This document shows, one piece after another, positions 9,638 to 19,138 of a stretch of DNA of 64,000 nucleotides. The stretch spans positions 164,733 through 228,732 of the forward strand of contig LSNW01000014.1 in NCBI GenBank assembly GCA_001566965.1, given 5' to 3'. The notes under the pieces were generated by a model. That model saw only the letters and a list, made by a program, of their open reading frames with translations. It made no database searches and was not told the origin of the DNA. Position 1 is the stretch's first letter, and the number at the start of each line of letters is the position of its first letter. The stretch comes from Methylothermaceae bacteria B42. Lineage in GTDB: Bacteria > Pseudomonadota > Gammaproteobacteria > Methylococcales > Methylothermaceae. The translations under genes and the position numbers were made by a program.

Positions 9638-10318
9638 TTACCCAAGGGGCGAGACGCCAAATAACTTGGCATGGCCGTGTAAAAAACCAGCATAAAGCAC
9701 CAAAGCCAGAACAATCCGCCACCAGCCCAGTTCTTGCCAATTCAACTGCTGGCGCTTTTCCAGAATCGCCTGAAACGGAATTCGGGAGGTTTTGGCGACA
9801 AATTCCTGCCATGCATCACCGTATTGTTGTTCGCGTTTTTTATCTATCAAATAGGTTCCGAAGACCGCCAGTATCAAAAAGGTGCTAAAAAAGATCAATG
9901 CCGCCAGATCGCCATTGGCGAGCAGATGCAGCAGAGCCCACAAGGCAATGCCCCAAAGCATGGGGTGACGGGTAATCCGAAGAACCCCGCCAGGTTCGAT
10001 ATGAGCTTGTAAAGTCTCTTCCTGGCCCAAGCGAGTGGGGTTTTTGGTGGTAAGTCCGGCAATAATGAAGAAAAACGCCAATGGCATCAAAAGCACTGCC
10101 AGATATCTAAATACAGCAGGCTGTCCCCACAGGGCAACGTAGGGAGCCTGGCGCCAGGCATAGACCAGCCAGATGATTCCGAGTAACGCCAAGCTGGCAA
10201 AGGCGATACGATAAGGGATTGGGCCGATTCTATCTATGATTTTTTGACGCAAAGGCGTTGCGGCAATACCAAAATGCAGCCCCAGAAAAAAAAGGGAAGC
10301 CAAGGTTAATTGCAACAT
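9638..10318 (-). CDS. NnrU-family membrane protein
   Basis: A 226-residue protein with about six membrane helices and the RHPMLWG segment seen in NnrU and related isoprenylcysteine-methyltransferase-like membrane proteins. NnrU was named near denitrification genes, but no nitrogen-oxide gene is present here, so that role should not be assumed. GGAGG eight bases before the ATG supports the start. It lies upstream of the DUF423 gene with four bases between. Confidence 0.75.
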   Translation of the reverse strand: MLQLTLASLFFLGLHFGIAATPLRQKIIDRIGPIPYRIAFASLALLGIIWLVYAWRQAPYVALWGQPAVFRYLAVLLMPLAFFFIIAGLTTKNPTRLGQEETLQAHIEPGGVLRITRHPMLWGIALWALLHLLANGDLAALIFFSTFLILAVFGTYLIDKKREQQYGDAWQEFVAKTSRIPFQAILEKRQQLNWQELGWWRIVLALVLYAGFLHGHAKLFGVSPLG

Positions 10319-10337
10319 TTTTATTTCCTCCCGTGAA

Positions 10338-10856
10338 TTATTGTTCCTGCAACCTCGGTATCAACTCTACCAGATTACAAGGCCGGGTGCGGTAATCCAA
10401 TTGGGCTTGAATAATATTATCCCAAGCCGTGGCGCAGGCGTTGCGCGAGCCGGGCAAACAGAAAATGTACGTGCCATTGGCGACTCCCGCAATGGCACGG
10501 GACTGAATGGTGGAAGCGCCGATTTCCTGATAGGAGATACTGCGGAAGACTTCGCCAAAGCCGTCCAGGGTTTTATCCAAGAGTGGCATGATAGCCTCAG
10601 GCGTGCCGTCACGACCCGTGACCCCGGTGCCCCCGGTGGTCAACACCACTTGAACTTCGGGGTTGGCAATCCAAACGGACACCACAATGCGGATCTGGTA
10701 AATGTTGTCAGGAACGATGATTTTATCGGCCACCCGGTGCCCGGCTTTTCGAATCCGATCGCATAAGAGCTTGCCGGAACTGTCGGTTTCTTCGGTGCGG
10801 GTATCGGAAACCGTCAGCACCGCAACGTCAAGAGGGATGAAAGGTCGTTTGGACAT
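10338..10856 (-). CDS. moaB: Molybdopterin adenylyltransferase-type protein MoaB
   Basis: Member of the MoaB/Mog family that binds and adenylates molybdopterin during molybdenum cofactor synthesis. The family motif TTGGTGVTGRD with the following PEAI is intact, and the 172-residue length fits MoaB. A second conserved part, LPGSRNACATAWDNI, matches the MoaB C-terminus. The gene is 19 bp upstream of nnrU on the same strand. No other cofactor genes are nearby, so the enzyme step is inferred from family only. Confidence 0.9.
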   Translation of the reverse strand: MSKRPFIPLDVAVLTVSDTRTEETDSSGKLLCDRIRKAGHRVADKIIVPDNIYQIRIVVSVWIANPEVQVVLTTGGTGVTGRDGTPEAIMPLLDKTLDGFGEVFRSISYQEIGASTIQSRAIAGVANGTYIFCLPGSRNACATAWDNIIQAQLDYRTRPCNLVELIPRLQEQ

Positions 10857-10865
10857 AATAGGAGA

Positions 10866-10894
10866 TTGGCAGTTGTCAAAGGAAAGAGTATGCT
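10866..10894 (+). promoter_or_regulatory. Sigma-70-type promoter
   Basis: TTGGCA (10866-10871) and TATGCT (10889-10894) are separated by exactly 17 bases, five and four matches to the consensus. It would start transcription about 34 bases before the ATG at 10935. It also argues against the upstream in-frame starts at 10866 and 10890. Confidence 0.5.
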
Positions 10895-10934
10895 ACGGAA
10901 AAAATTTCCATGGCAAGTAGAATCTTCAGAAATT

Positions 10935-11180
10935 ATGGCGCGAGTATTTCAAATCCCCCTCAACGAACACCCGGAAATTCTCCTAAACAAAGCCCAGCAA
11001 ATGGCGCTGGCCAATCAAGTCCATTTTATCGCTGATCAGGTGGAAGGCCATTTTTCAGGCAAAGGGCTGGAAGGCACTTACCGTTTCGAAAATGAAATGA
11101 TAATCGTCAATGTTGCTAAAAAACCACCATTTATTACCTGGAATATGGTGGAGAAGATGTTGCAGAAGTTTTTTGCATAA
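10935..11180 (+). CDS. Small protein, possibly PHA-granule-region family
   Basis: An 81-residue soluble alpha/beta protein beginning MARVFQIPLNEHPEILLNKA and ending in an amphipathic helix. The layout (HP near the start, EGHFSGKGLEGTY in the middle, a hydrophobic end) resembles the small 'polyhydroxyalkanoic acid system' family PF09650, but no PHA genes are near and the match is weak. The ATG at 10935 is chosen because a promoter covers earlier starts; an alternative ATG at 10890 has an AAGGA site. It diverges from moaB. Confidence 0.45.
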   Translation: MARVFQIPLNEHPEILLNKAQQMALANQVHFIADQVEGHFSGKGLEGTYRFENEMIIVNVAKKPPFITWNMVEKMLQKFFA

Positions 11181-11184
11181 ATGT

Positions 11185-11266
11185 TCACCGCAGAGACGTA
11201 GAGTTTAAAGAAACCGGGCTTAGCCTAAAATTAATTTTCTCTATGCTCTCCGTATCTCTGCGGTGA
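11185..11266. repeat. Inverted repeat between convergent genes
   Basis: TCACCGCAGAGA (11185-11196) pairs exactly with TCTCTGCGGTGA (11255-11266) across a 58-bp AT-rich loop. It fills the gap between the small plus-strand gene and the end of thiC, and could stop transcription from both sides. The same kind of 'CACCGCAGAGACG' word is common between genes in many bacteria and is probably a dispersed repeat. Confidence 0.5.
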
Positions 11267-11270
11267 GACC

Positions 11271-13248
<1,978 letters not shown>

Positions 13249-13473
13249 ATTTATGGTAAAAGCTAAAGCATCGGCTGCAGTTTTGCAAGCGCAATTCATA
13301 GAGAAATACTCGGGAATTTTGTCCTTGGCAGATTAGGATAGATGATATTCCCGGGTTCCAGATAGATTCTCTGATGAGAGATTTCTCCTTATGTATTTTG
13401 TTGATTGGGTAATGATGCTACAATCCACCCATCAAAGAGAACCACTTGCACACTTAGTGCCTTATCCAGCCCA

Positions 13474-14211
13474 ATGACTGCAGACTCTGCCGAACAGAAG
13501 CGCTCTCCTGTTGTAGAAATCAAGGGGGGCTCTGTCACTCTGCCGATCGTCAAGTTGTTGGGTACGGATATCACAGCAATCGTTACCCAGCTCAAGCAAA
13601 GAGTAAAGCAGTCCCCTGACTTTTTCCGCAGCGCTCCGGTAATGATAGATGCGACAGCGTTGGAAGAAGACGCCTTAATTGATTTAGCGGCCTTGGTGGA
13701 GCATTTGCGGGGATTTGAGATGGTGCCCATGGGTATTCGTGGGGGCGGGCCGGATTTGCGGGAGGTCGCGACATCTTTGAAGCTAGCCTTACTCAGTCAG
13801 TCATCGGCGCCGGAAGTTCAGCCGCAAAAACCGCCATCTCCCAGACCTGAAAAAAAAGCGCCTAAGCCTGTGGCTTCTGTGCCGGCCACTTCGTTATTGA
13901 TCGACCAACCGGTACGTTCCGGGCAACGGGTTTACGCCAGAAACTGCGATCTCATCGTCACCGCTCCGGTAAGTTACGGTGCGGAAATTATCGCCGATGG
14001 CCATATCCATGTATATGACACTTTGCGGGGGAGAGCGCTAGCGGGGGTGCAAGGCGATACTCATTGCCGGATTTTTTGTCACGATTTACAAGCAGAATTA
14101 ATATCCATTGCAGGCCACTACCGCATTAGCGAGGACCTGGATGAAAAAGTCCAGGGCAGGCCAGTACAGATTCGCCTGCAGGATACCACTTTGATCATTG
14201 ATGAAATTTGA
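13474..14211 (+). CDS. minC: Septum site-determining protein MinC
   Basis: Inhibitor of FtsZ assembly that keeps division away from the poles. An N-terminal FtsZ-binding domain (about 1-95) is followed by a Pro/Lys-rich linker and a C-terminal beta-helix (about 140-245) with the conserved RSGQRVYA, GAEIIADGHIHVYDTLRGRALAG and CHDLQAELISIAGHY segments. The frame extends upstream to a TTG at 13405, but the ATG at 13474 (MTADSAEQ) fits the family start. First gene of minC-minD-minE, 24 bp before minD. Confidence 0.93.
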   Translation: MTADSAEQKRSPVVEIKGGSVTLPIVKLLGTDITAIVTQLKQRVKQSPDFFRSAPVMIDATALEEDALIDLAALVEHLRGFEMVPMGIRGGGPDLREVATSLKLALLSQSSAPEVQPQKPPSPRPEKKAPKPVASVPATSLLIDQPVRSGQRVYARNCDLIVTAPVSYGAEIIADGHIHVYDTLRGRALAGVQGDTHCRIFCHDLQAELISIAGHYRISEDLDEKVQGRPVQIRLQDTTLIIDEI

Positions 14212-14235
14212 AGATAGAGAGTAGGAGGGACATTT

Positions 14236-15042
14236 GTGGCGAGAATTATTGTAGTCACCTCGGGTAAGGGTGGCGTCGGCAAGACAACCACCAGCGCGGC
14301 TCTGGCGATGGGGTTGGCTTTGCGGGGGCACCGAACGGCGGTGGTCGATTTTGACGTTGGTCTGCGTAACCTTGATTTAATCATGGGATGCGAAAGGCGG
14401 GTCGTTTATGACTTTATCAACGTGATTAATGAGGAAGCTTCGCTTCGCCAGGCTTTGATCAAGGACAAACGCTGCGAGGATCTATATATTTTGCCGGCCT
14501 CCCAAACCCGCGATAAAGATGCTTTGAGTAAAGAAGGGGTTGGAAAGGTATTGGAGGAATTGTCACAAGATTTTGATTATGTCATTTGTGACTCGCCCGC
14601 TGGCATAGAAAAGGGTGCTTTTCTGGCCATGTATTATGCCGATGACGCCATTGTCTGCACAAATCCTGAAGTATCTTCCGTGCGGGATGCGGACAGGATG
14701 ATTGGCATTCTTGCCAGTAAATCCCGCCGCGCTGAGTTAGGCGAAGTGCCGGTGACGGAACATTTACTCCTGACTCGCTATTCTCCAGAACGGGTGAAAA
14801 AGGGCGAAATGCTATCGGTGGATGATGTGCTGGAAATTTTGGCTCTGCCTTTATTGGGCGTGATTCCAGAATCTCAAGCGGTTCTGAGTGCATCCAACGA
14901 GGGGATCCCCGTTATCTTGGATGAAAAAAGCGATGCTGGGCAGGCCTACCAGGACGCGGTTTCCCGCTATCTGGGAGAGGAGTTACCGCACCGCTTTATC
15001 ACTGAGAAAAAAGGTCTGTTTGGCCGATTGTTTGGAGGGTGA
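14236..15042 (+). CDS. minD: Septum site-determining ATPase MinD
   Basis: Membrane-binding ATPase that recruits MinC and oscillates with MinE. The deviant Walker A GKGGVGKTT is at residues 10-18, the switch DSPAGIEKGA follows, and the C-terminal amphipathic membrane helix (KKGLFGRLFGG) is intact. It starts at GTG 14236 behind AGGAGG. The 268-residue length matches E. coli MinD (270). Confidence 0.97.
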   Translation: MARIIVVTSGKGGVGKTTTSAALAMGLALRGHRTAVVDFDVGLRNLDLIMGCERRVVYDFINVINEEASLRQALIKDKRCEDLYILPASQTRDKDALSKEGVGKVLEELSQDFDYVICDSPAGIEKGAFLAMYYADDAIVCTNPEVSSVRDADRMIGILASKSRRAELGEVPVTEHLLLTRYSPERVKKGEMLSVDDVLEILALPLLGVIPESQAVLSASNEGIPVILDEKSDAGQAYQDAVSRYLGEELPHRFITEKKGLFGRLFGG

Positions 15043-15046
15043 AATC

Positions 15047-15325
15047 ATGGGGCTATTAGATTATTTCCGCGCTACGCGTCCCAAGAGCGCGCAAACTGCC
15101 AAAGAACGTTTGCAAATTCTGGTGGCTCATGAAAGGAGCATGCAGGGGGCGCCCAGTTTTTTGCCTAAAATGCAGCAGGAAATCCTGGCGGTCATTCGCA
15201 AATATGTGCAAGTAGACCAGGATGCGGTCACGGTGAATATGGAACAAGATGAAGATCGTGAAATTCTCGAGGTCAATATCGTTTTATCCGAGGATAGTTT
15301 GGAAGCATCCGGAGAAACGGTATAA
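15047..15325 (+). CDS. minE: Cell division topological factor MinE
   Basis: Releases MinD from the membrane and drives pole-to-pole oscillation. The start MGLLDYFRA is the membrane-targeting helix, then TAKERLQILVAHER is the MinD-binding helix. Length is 92 residues. The ATG at 15047 is four bases after the minD stop, with GGAGG overlapping the end of minD. Confidence 0.96.
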   Translation: MGLLDYFRATRPKSAQTAKERLQILVAHERSMQGAPSFLPKMQQEILAVIRKYVQVDQDAVTVNMEQDEDREILEVNIVLSEDSLEASGETV

Positions 15326-15378
15326 AGAAGGCATTGATTTTTTAGTCGTTGATCAGCAAGTAAAAAGGGGAGAAACGA

Positions 15379-15666
15379 ATGGCTACTCCACAGAACAAGC
15401 CGGCGCCAAAACCTCAGAAAAAAAGCCCTTCGGCAGCCAAGGCTGATGTTAAAGCTGCAAAATTGTCAAAGGGCGAGGAAATTGGTGAAGCGGCGGGCAA
15501 GGTTTGGCAATGTCTCAACAAATTAGGAGACGTATCGCCTTCCAAGCTTGCTTCTGAAACCGGTCTGAGCACGAAAGAAGTCCAAAGAGCAATAGGCTGG
15601 CTTGCGCGCGAAGGAAAGCTTATCATTGAGAGTGACGGACGCACTGAGGTTTTCAGACTCTCATAG
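15379..15666 (+). CDS. Small winged-helix protein (DUF2582-like)
   Basis: A 95-residue protein. The first 30 residues are a Lys/Ala/Pro-rich tail and the rest is a compact winged helix: GEEIGEAAGKVWQCLNKLG, then a helix-turn-helix (SPSKLASETGLSTKEVQRAIGWL in two parts) and a wing KLIIESDGRTEVFRL. This matches the DUF2582 winged-helix family of proteobacteria and archaea, whose role is unknown. The Lys-rich tail could bind DNA or RNA. It stands 53 bp after minE and may be co-transcribed. Confidence 0.75.
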   Translation: MATPQNKPAPKPQKKSPSAAKADVKAAKLSKGEEIGEAAGKVWQCLNKLGDVSPSKLASETGLSTKEVQRAIGWLAREGKLIIESDGRTEVFRLS

Positions 15667-15722
15667 AACTTCAGCACGCTCCGCGATAGCAATAAATTAT
15701 TATGGAAACAGGAGGAGCGGTT

Positions 15723-16268
15723 ATGTGGAAAAAAATCAGTTTAGCGATTGCGTGTACATTGTGTTTAACAAGCACCACAGTGTGGTCGGCCAGTGATGAG
15801 GATGTGAAAGACGCGGGTAATGTCCGCATCAAAATCCGACCTGCCCAGCCAGGCCAAGGTGGTATGGGAGGACCCGGCATGGGTGGCCCGGGAATGGGTG
15901 GCATGGGTATGCAAGGCGGTGGCCCCGGCATGGCTATGCCAGGTGGAGGGATGATGATGCAGATGCATCAAAAAACCATGGAACGGTTACAGGCTATTGA
16001 AACCAAAGTAGATCACCTGGCCAACGAACTTGATCATATTCTCGAGGAACGTGAAAGAAAGCACGAGGAGAAAAAAGAGAAGAAAACCGAAAAGCACAAG
16101 CAAGTAATGGATCAGCTGGCAGAATTAGAATCCAAGCTCGAACATTTGAGTAAAGAAATTGATCATATGTATAAAGAGCAGGAAAAGGAATCCCATGAGC
16201 TTTTGGAAGCACTCGGAAAGAAGATTGAACATATTTTGAAAGAGCAGGAACAGGAAACCCATCAATAA
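15723..16268 (+). CDS. Exported Met/Gly-rich coiled-coil protein
   Basis: No family recognised. A signal peptide (MWKKISLAIACTLCL, cut near VWSA) is followed by a Gly/Met/Pro tract at about residues 45-85 made of GGPGMGG-type repeats and ending GGGMMMQMHQ. The remainder is a charged coiled coil with three imprecise repeats (DHLANELDHILEERE, EHLSKEIDHMYKEQE, EHILKEQEQE). The ATG at 15723 has GGAGG seven bases upstream; the ATG at 15702 lacks one. A strong terminator follows. Met clusters can bind Cu(I), but metal binding here is only a guess. Confidence 0.75.
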   Translation: MWKKISLAIACTLCLTSTTVWSASDEDVKDAGNVRIKIRPAQPGQGGMGGPGMGGPGMGGMGMQGGGPGMAMPGGGMMMQMHQKTMERLQAIETKVDHLANELDHILEERERKHEEKKEKKTEKHKQVMDQLAELESKLEHLSKEIDHMYKEQEKESHELLEALGKKIEHILKEQEQETHQ

Positions 16269-16292
16269 ACATTGCTTAATGAGTGACTGCCA

Positions 16293-16321
16293 ACGCCCCG
16301 CATTGTCGGGGCGTTTTTGTT
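16293..16321 (+). terminator. Rho-independent terminator
   Basis: ACGCCCCG (16293-16300) and CGGGGCGT (16307-16314) form an eight-base-pair stem with a CATTGT loop, followed by TTTTGTTT. It ends the Met-rich gene transcript and shows that the next gene cannot begin at the upstream GTG at 16283. Confidence 0.9.
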
Positions 16322-16363
16322 TCCGCGCCATTACCTCTACAATCTGTCTCAAATTCAGCCGTT

Positions 16364-17104
16364 GTGGAGAGCGTTATCTTCAATAATCTGTTTATTCGCC
16401 AGTTTTTATCGAGCTGCCTGGATTTGGCGCCGGTCATGGTGGTTGTCATTGGGTTTCAATTGGCGGTGATCCGTCAGCCACTACCCGATGCCCTGGACAT
16501 GATCACTGGCACTTTAATGATTGTCTTGGGGTTGACTTTGTTTGTTCAGGGACTGGAGCAAGCCTTATTCCCCCTTGGCGAATCCATGGCCTATGCCTTT
16601 GCCCGTAAGGGCAGCTTGCCTTGGCTGCTTGCTTTTGCCTTTGCCCTGGGGTTTTCGACGACCGTGGCCGAACCTGCGTTGATCGCGGTGGCGGACAAAG
16701 CAGCGGAAGTTGCGGCTTTGGGCGGAATGATTGAGGATAGCGAATCCAGTCGCCACAGTTACGCACTCGGATTGCGTTTGACCGTTGCGCTGGGGGTGGG
16801 TTTTGCCATTGTTATCGGCGTCATACGGATTATCAAAGGCTGGCCGCTGCATTATTTAATGATTCTGGGGTATTTGGGGGTCGTCATTATGACTGTTTTT
16901 GCTCCCCCGGAAATTATTGGCGTGGCCTATGATTCCGGTGGTGTCACTACCTCCACCATTACCGTGCCCCTGGTGACTGCGCTGGGGGTGGGTCTGGCCA
17001 GTGCCATTAAAGGGCGCAATCCGGTAGTGGATGGGTTTGGTTTGATTGCTTTTGCTTCGTTGACACCTATGATTTTTGTCATGGTTTATGGGCTGATTTT
17101 GTAA
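16364..17104 (+). CDS. DUF1538 membrane protein, first copy
   Basis: Hydrophobic multi-pass protein of the DUF1538 family, about 246 residues. Two motifs stand out: [17 protein letters not shown] in the middle and [20 protein letters not shown] near the C-terminus, both repeated in the next gene. Such re-entrant-looking STT and SGGVTTS motifs suggest a transporter or channel, substrate unknown. Start is uncertain: a GTG at 16364 is the first reasonable codon past the terminator, with no clear ribosome site. Its stop overlaps the next ATG by one base (TAATG). Confidence 0.8.
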   Translation: MESVIFNNLFIRQFLSSCLDLAPVMVVVIGFQLAVIRQPLPDALDMITGTLMIVLGLTLFVQGLEQALFPLGESMAYAFARKGSLPWLLAFAFALGFSTTVAEPALIAVADKAAEVAALGGMIEDSESSRHSYALGLRLTVALGVGFAIVIGVIRIIKGWPLHYLMILGYLGVVIMTVFAPPEIIGVAYDSGGVTTSTITVPLVTALGVGLASAIKGRNPVVDGFGLIAFASLTPMIFVMVYGLIL

Positions 17105-17844
17105 TGAAGCTGGTGTGGATTCTGTGGCAATCTCTTCGGGATATTCTTCCCATTGCCGCCACCATTGTGGTTTTTCAGGTGCTGGTTATTCGCCGCCCTA
17201 TTCCCCATCTTGGCCGGTTGCTGGCGGGATTTACTTATGTGGTATTGGGAATGGCACTGTTTCTGCAAGGGTTGGATATGGCGCTATTTCCTTTGGGGGA
17301 ACTCATGGCCACCCAGCTGACCAGCGGGGATTTTATCCCTTCCCAAGGGGCCGATGCAGGGGATTATTTCTGGGTCTATTTATTTGCCGCCAGTATTGGC
17401 TTTGCCACGACCCTGGCGGAACCTTCCCTGCTAGCGGTGGCAATCAAGGCCCAGGAGATTTCCGGCGGAGGCATTAATGCCTGGGGGTTACGCTTGGCGG
17501 TATCGGTTGGGGTTGCTTTTGGCATTGCGCTGGGGACTTATCGAATTGTCACCGGCGGTCCATTGTATTTATACATTGTCATAGGTTATGTAATTGTTAT
17601 TATTCAAACGTTATTTGCGCCTAAATTAATTATAGGGTTGGCGTACGATTCCGGCGGGGTGACAACCTCCACTGTAACCGTGCCGCTGGTGACTGCCTTG
17701 GGGTTGGGTTTGGCATCCTCGGTGCCGGGCCGTAATGTTCTGTTAGACGGGTTTGGCCTGATTGCGTTTGCCAGCTTGTTTCCCATAGTGGCGGTATTAG
17801 GTTATGCGCAATTTGCTGCTTGGTTTGGAAAAGATGAGGAATAG
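17104..17844 (+). CDS. DUF1538 membrane protein, second copy
   Basis: Homologue of the preceding gene, 246 residues, multi-pass. It keeps the same two motifs (FATTLAEPSLLAVAIKA and [20 protein letters not shown]) and the ending [13 protein letters not shown]. The two proteins probably form a heterodimer equivalent to the fused, twice-as-long DUF1538 proteins of other bacteria. It is translationally coupled to the first copy and five bases upstream of the P-II-like gene. Confidence 0.82.
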   Translation: MKLVWILWQSLRDILPIAATIVVFQVLVIRRPIPHLGRLLAGFTYVVLGMALFLQGLDMALFPLGELMATQLTSGDFIPSQGADAGDYFWVYLFAASIGFATTLAEPSLLAVAIKAQEISGGGINAWGLRLAVSVGVAFGIALGTYRIVTGGPLYLYIVIGYVIVIIQTLFAPKLIIGLAYDSGGVTTSTVTVPLVTALGLGLASSVPGRNVLLDGFGLIAFASLFPIVAVLGYAQFAAWFGKDEE

Positions 17845-17849
17845 AGAGA

Positions 17850-18200
17850 ATGCGTTTTAAACTGATCGTGGTTTTTGTGGAAGACGATAAAACCGATTTG
17901 GTGTTAAAAACCGCCCGGGATTACGGCGCCACGGGCGCGACTGTGATTACCAATGCCCGGGGGGAAGGTATGCACCGGCCGAAAACCTTTTTGGGACTGA
18001 CTTTGGAAACCCAAAGGGATGTGGTGTTGATGCTGGTGGAAGAACATCTGAGCCGGTCAATTTTAGAGGCGATCGCCAAGGTGGCTGAATTCGATGTCTC
18101 CCCGGGTACCGGGATTGCCTTCCAAATCGATGTGGAAGATGCTGTAGGAGTGCGCCATCAAGTGGAAAAGCTGACGCCTTTGATTGAGGAGGAGATTTGA
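17850..18200 (+). CDS. P-II-like signalling protein
   Basis: A 116-residue ferredoxin-like protein of the P-II superfamily. It begins FKLIVVFVEDDKTDLVLKTA like GlnB-type proteins, and SPGTGIAFQIDVEDAVGV occupies the place of the nucleotide-binding B-loop. The T-loop is short (ARGEGMHRPKTF) and lacks the tyrosine uridylylated in GlnB/GlnK, so it is not a standard nitrogen sensor. Position after two transporter-like genes suggests it binds and gates them, as GlnK does AmtB and SbtB does SbtA; this is inference. Confidence 0.8.
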   Translation: MRFKLIVVFVEDDKTDLVLKTARDYGATGATVITNARGEGMHRPKTFLGLTLETQRDVVLMLVEEHLSRSILEAIAKVAEFDVSPGTGIAFQIDVEDAVGVRHQVEKLTPLIEEEI

Positions 18201-18201
18201 C

Positions 18202-18612
18202 ATGCGGGACAGAAAAAGACCATTAATCCGGGTTCGGGACATCATGCGGACCGATTTTGGCACCATTGAAGGGATTGCCACGATTGACGAGGCGCTGCGA
18301 AAAATGAAATCGCTGAAAACTTCGGTGCTGGTGGTAGAAAAACGCCACGCCGATGACGAGTATGGGCTTATTACTTCTGGCGATATCGCCCGTCATGTTT
18401 TGGCCAAAGACCGCTCTCCCGACCGGGTCAACGTTTATGAAATCATGTTGAAACCGGTCATCTCCGTCCATCCCAACATGGACATCCGCTACTGTTCCCG
18501 GCTGTTCGCCCATTATGATTTAGTACGGGCGCCAGTGATCGAAGAATGCAAGGTCATCGGCATGGTCAGCCCCAACGCTTTGGTATTGGACGGCTTGTAT
18601 CAGCTTCTATGA
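18202..18612 (+). CDS. Two-CBS-domain protein
   Basis: A 136-residue protein made of two CBS motifs (about 10-60 and 78-136), each opening with a VRDIM/VYEIM element and containing GLITSGDIARHVL or GMVSPNALVL. CBS pairs bind adenine nucleotides. The ATG at 18202 lies one base after the P-II stop and GAGGAGGAG precedes it. The last gene of the DUF1538 set; it probably adds a second nucleotide-sensing input. Confidence 0.85.
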   Translation: MRDRKRPLIRVRDIMRTDFGTIEGIATIDEALRKMKSLKTSVLVVEKRHADDEYGLITSGDIARHVLAKDRSPDRVNVYEIMLKPVISVHPNMDIRYCSRLFAHYDLVRAPVIEECKVIGMVSPNALVLDGLYQLL

Positions 18613-18616
18613 TGAT

Positions 18617-19060
18617 TTAACCTTCCTTCAAGCGAACCGCCAGGACGTCGCATTTTGCATGGAGGATGACACTGGAAGCGGTTGATCCCAGCAGCACGCC
18701 GAGCCCGCGGCGGCTGTGGGAACCCAAGACGATTAAATCGACGTTTTCCTCTTCGGCTACCCGGACAATCTCGAACTTAGGGCTGCCTACTTCCACCCAG
18801 CGCCGGTTTTCCGGGATGCCCAGTTTTTCCCCGATCTGATCCAGCTTTTCCTTGGCCGCGGCAATCAATTGTTCCGTGATATTGACATCAAAAGGGATGA
18901 TGGGGCCGTAGATGGAATCGGTGACCGGCAGATTATCCACTGAGTGCAACACGCTCAATTGGGCCTGGTAGCGGTCTGCCAAATCCTTTGCCCGCTGCGC
19001 TACCAGTTCACCGTGTTCTGAAAAGTCGGCGGCTAACAGGATGTGTTTATAAGGTTCCAT
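18617..19060 (-). CDS. Universal stress protein, UspA family
   Basis: A 147-residue single Usp domain: YKHILLAADFS at the start and the ATP-binding-type GSHSRRGLGVLLGSTASSVI near the end (G-2x-G-9x-G-S/T pattern). Role in general stress survival is known only at family level. AAGGAG stands eight bases before the ATG. It converges on the CBS gene with four bases between. Confidence 0.92.
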   Translation of the reverse strand: MEPYKHILLAADFSEHGELVAQRAKDLADRYQAQLSVLHSVDNLPVTDSIYGPIIPFDVNITEQLIAAAKEKLDQIGEKLGIPENRRWVEVGSPKFEIVRVAEEENVDLIVLGSHSRRGLGVLLGSTASSVILHAKCDVLAVRLKEG

Positions 19061-19138
19061 TGGTAGACTCCTTAATGAATCAGTAGAGAATAATTAGGAT
19101 CATATCAAAAGCAGGAAGGGATATGCGCATTTGCTTGA

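Noticed and set aside
9638..10318. Denitrification locus because of NnrU
   Set aside because: No nitrite or nitric oxide reductase genes nearby; NnrU proteins are widespread.
16283..16363. Upstream GTG start for the first DUF1538 gene
   Set aside because: It would translate through a strong terminator hairpin at 16293-16314.
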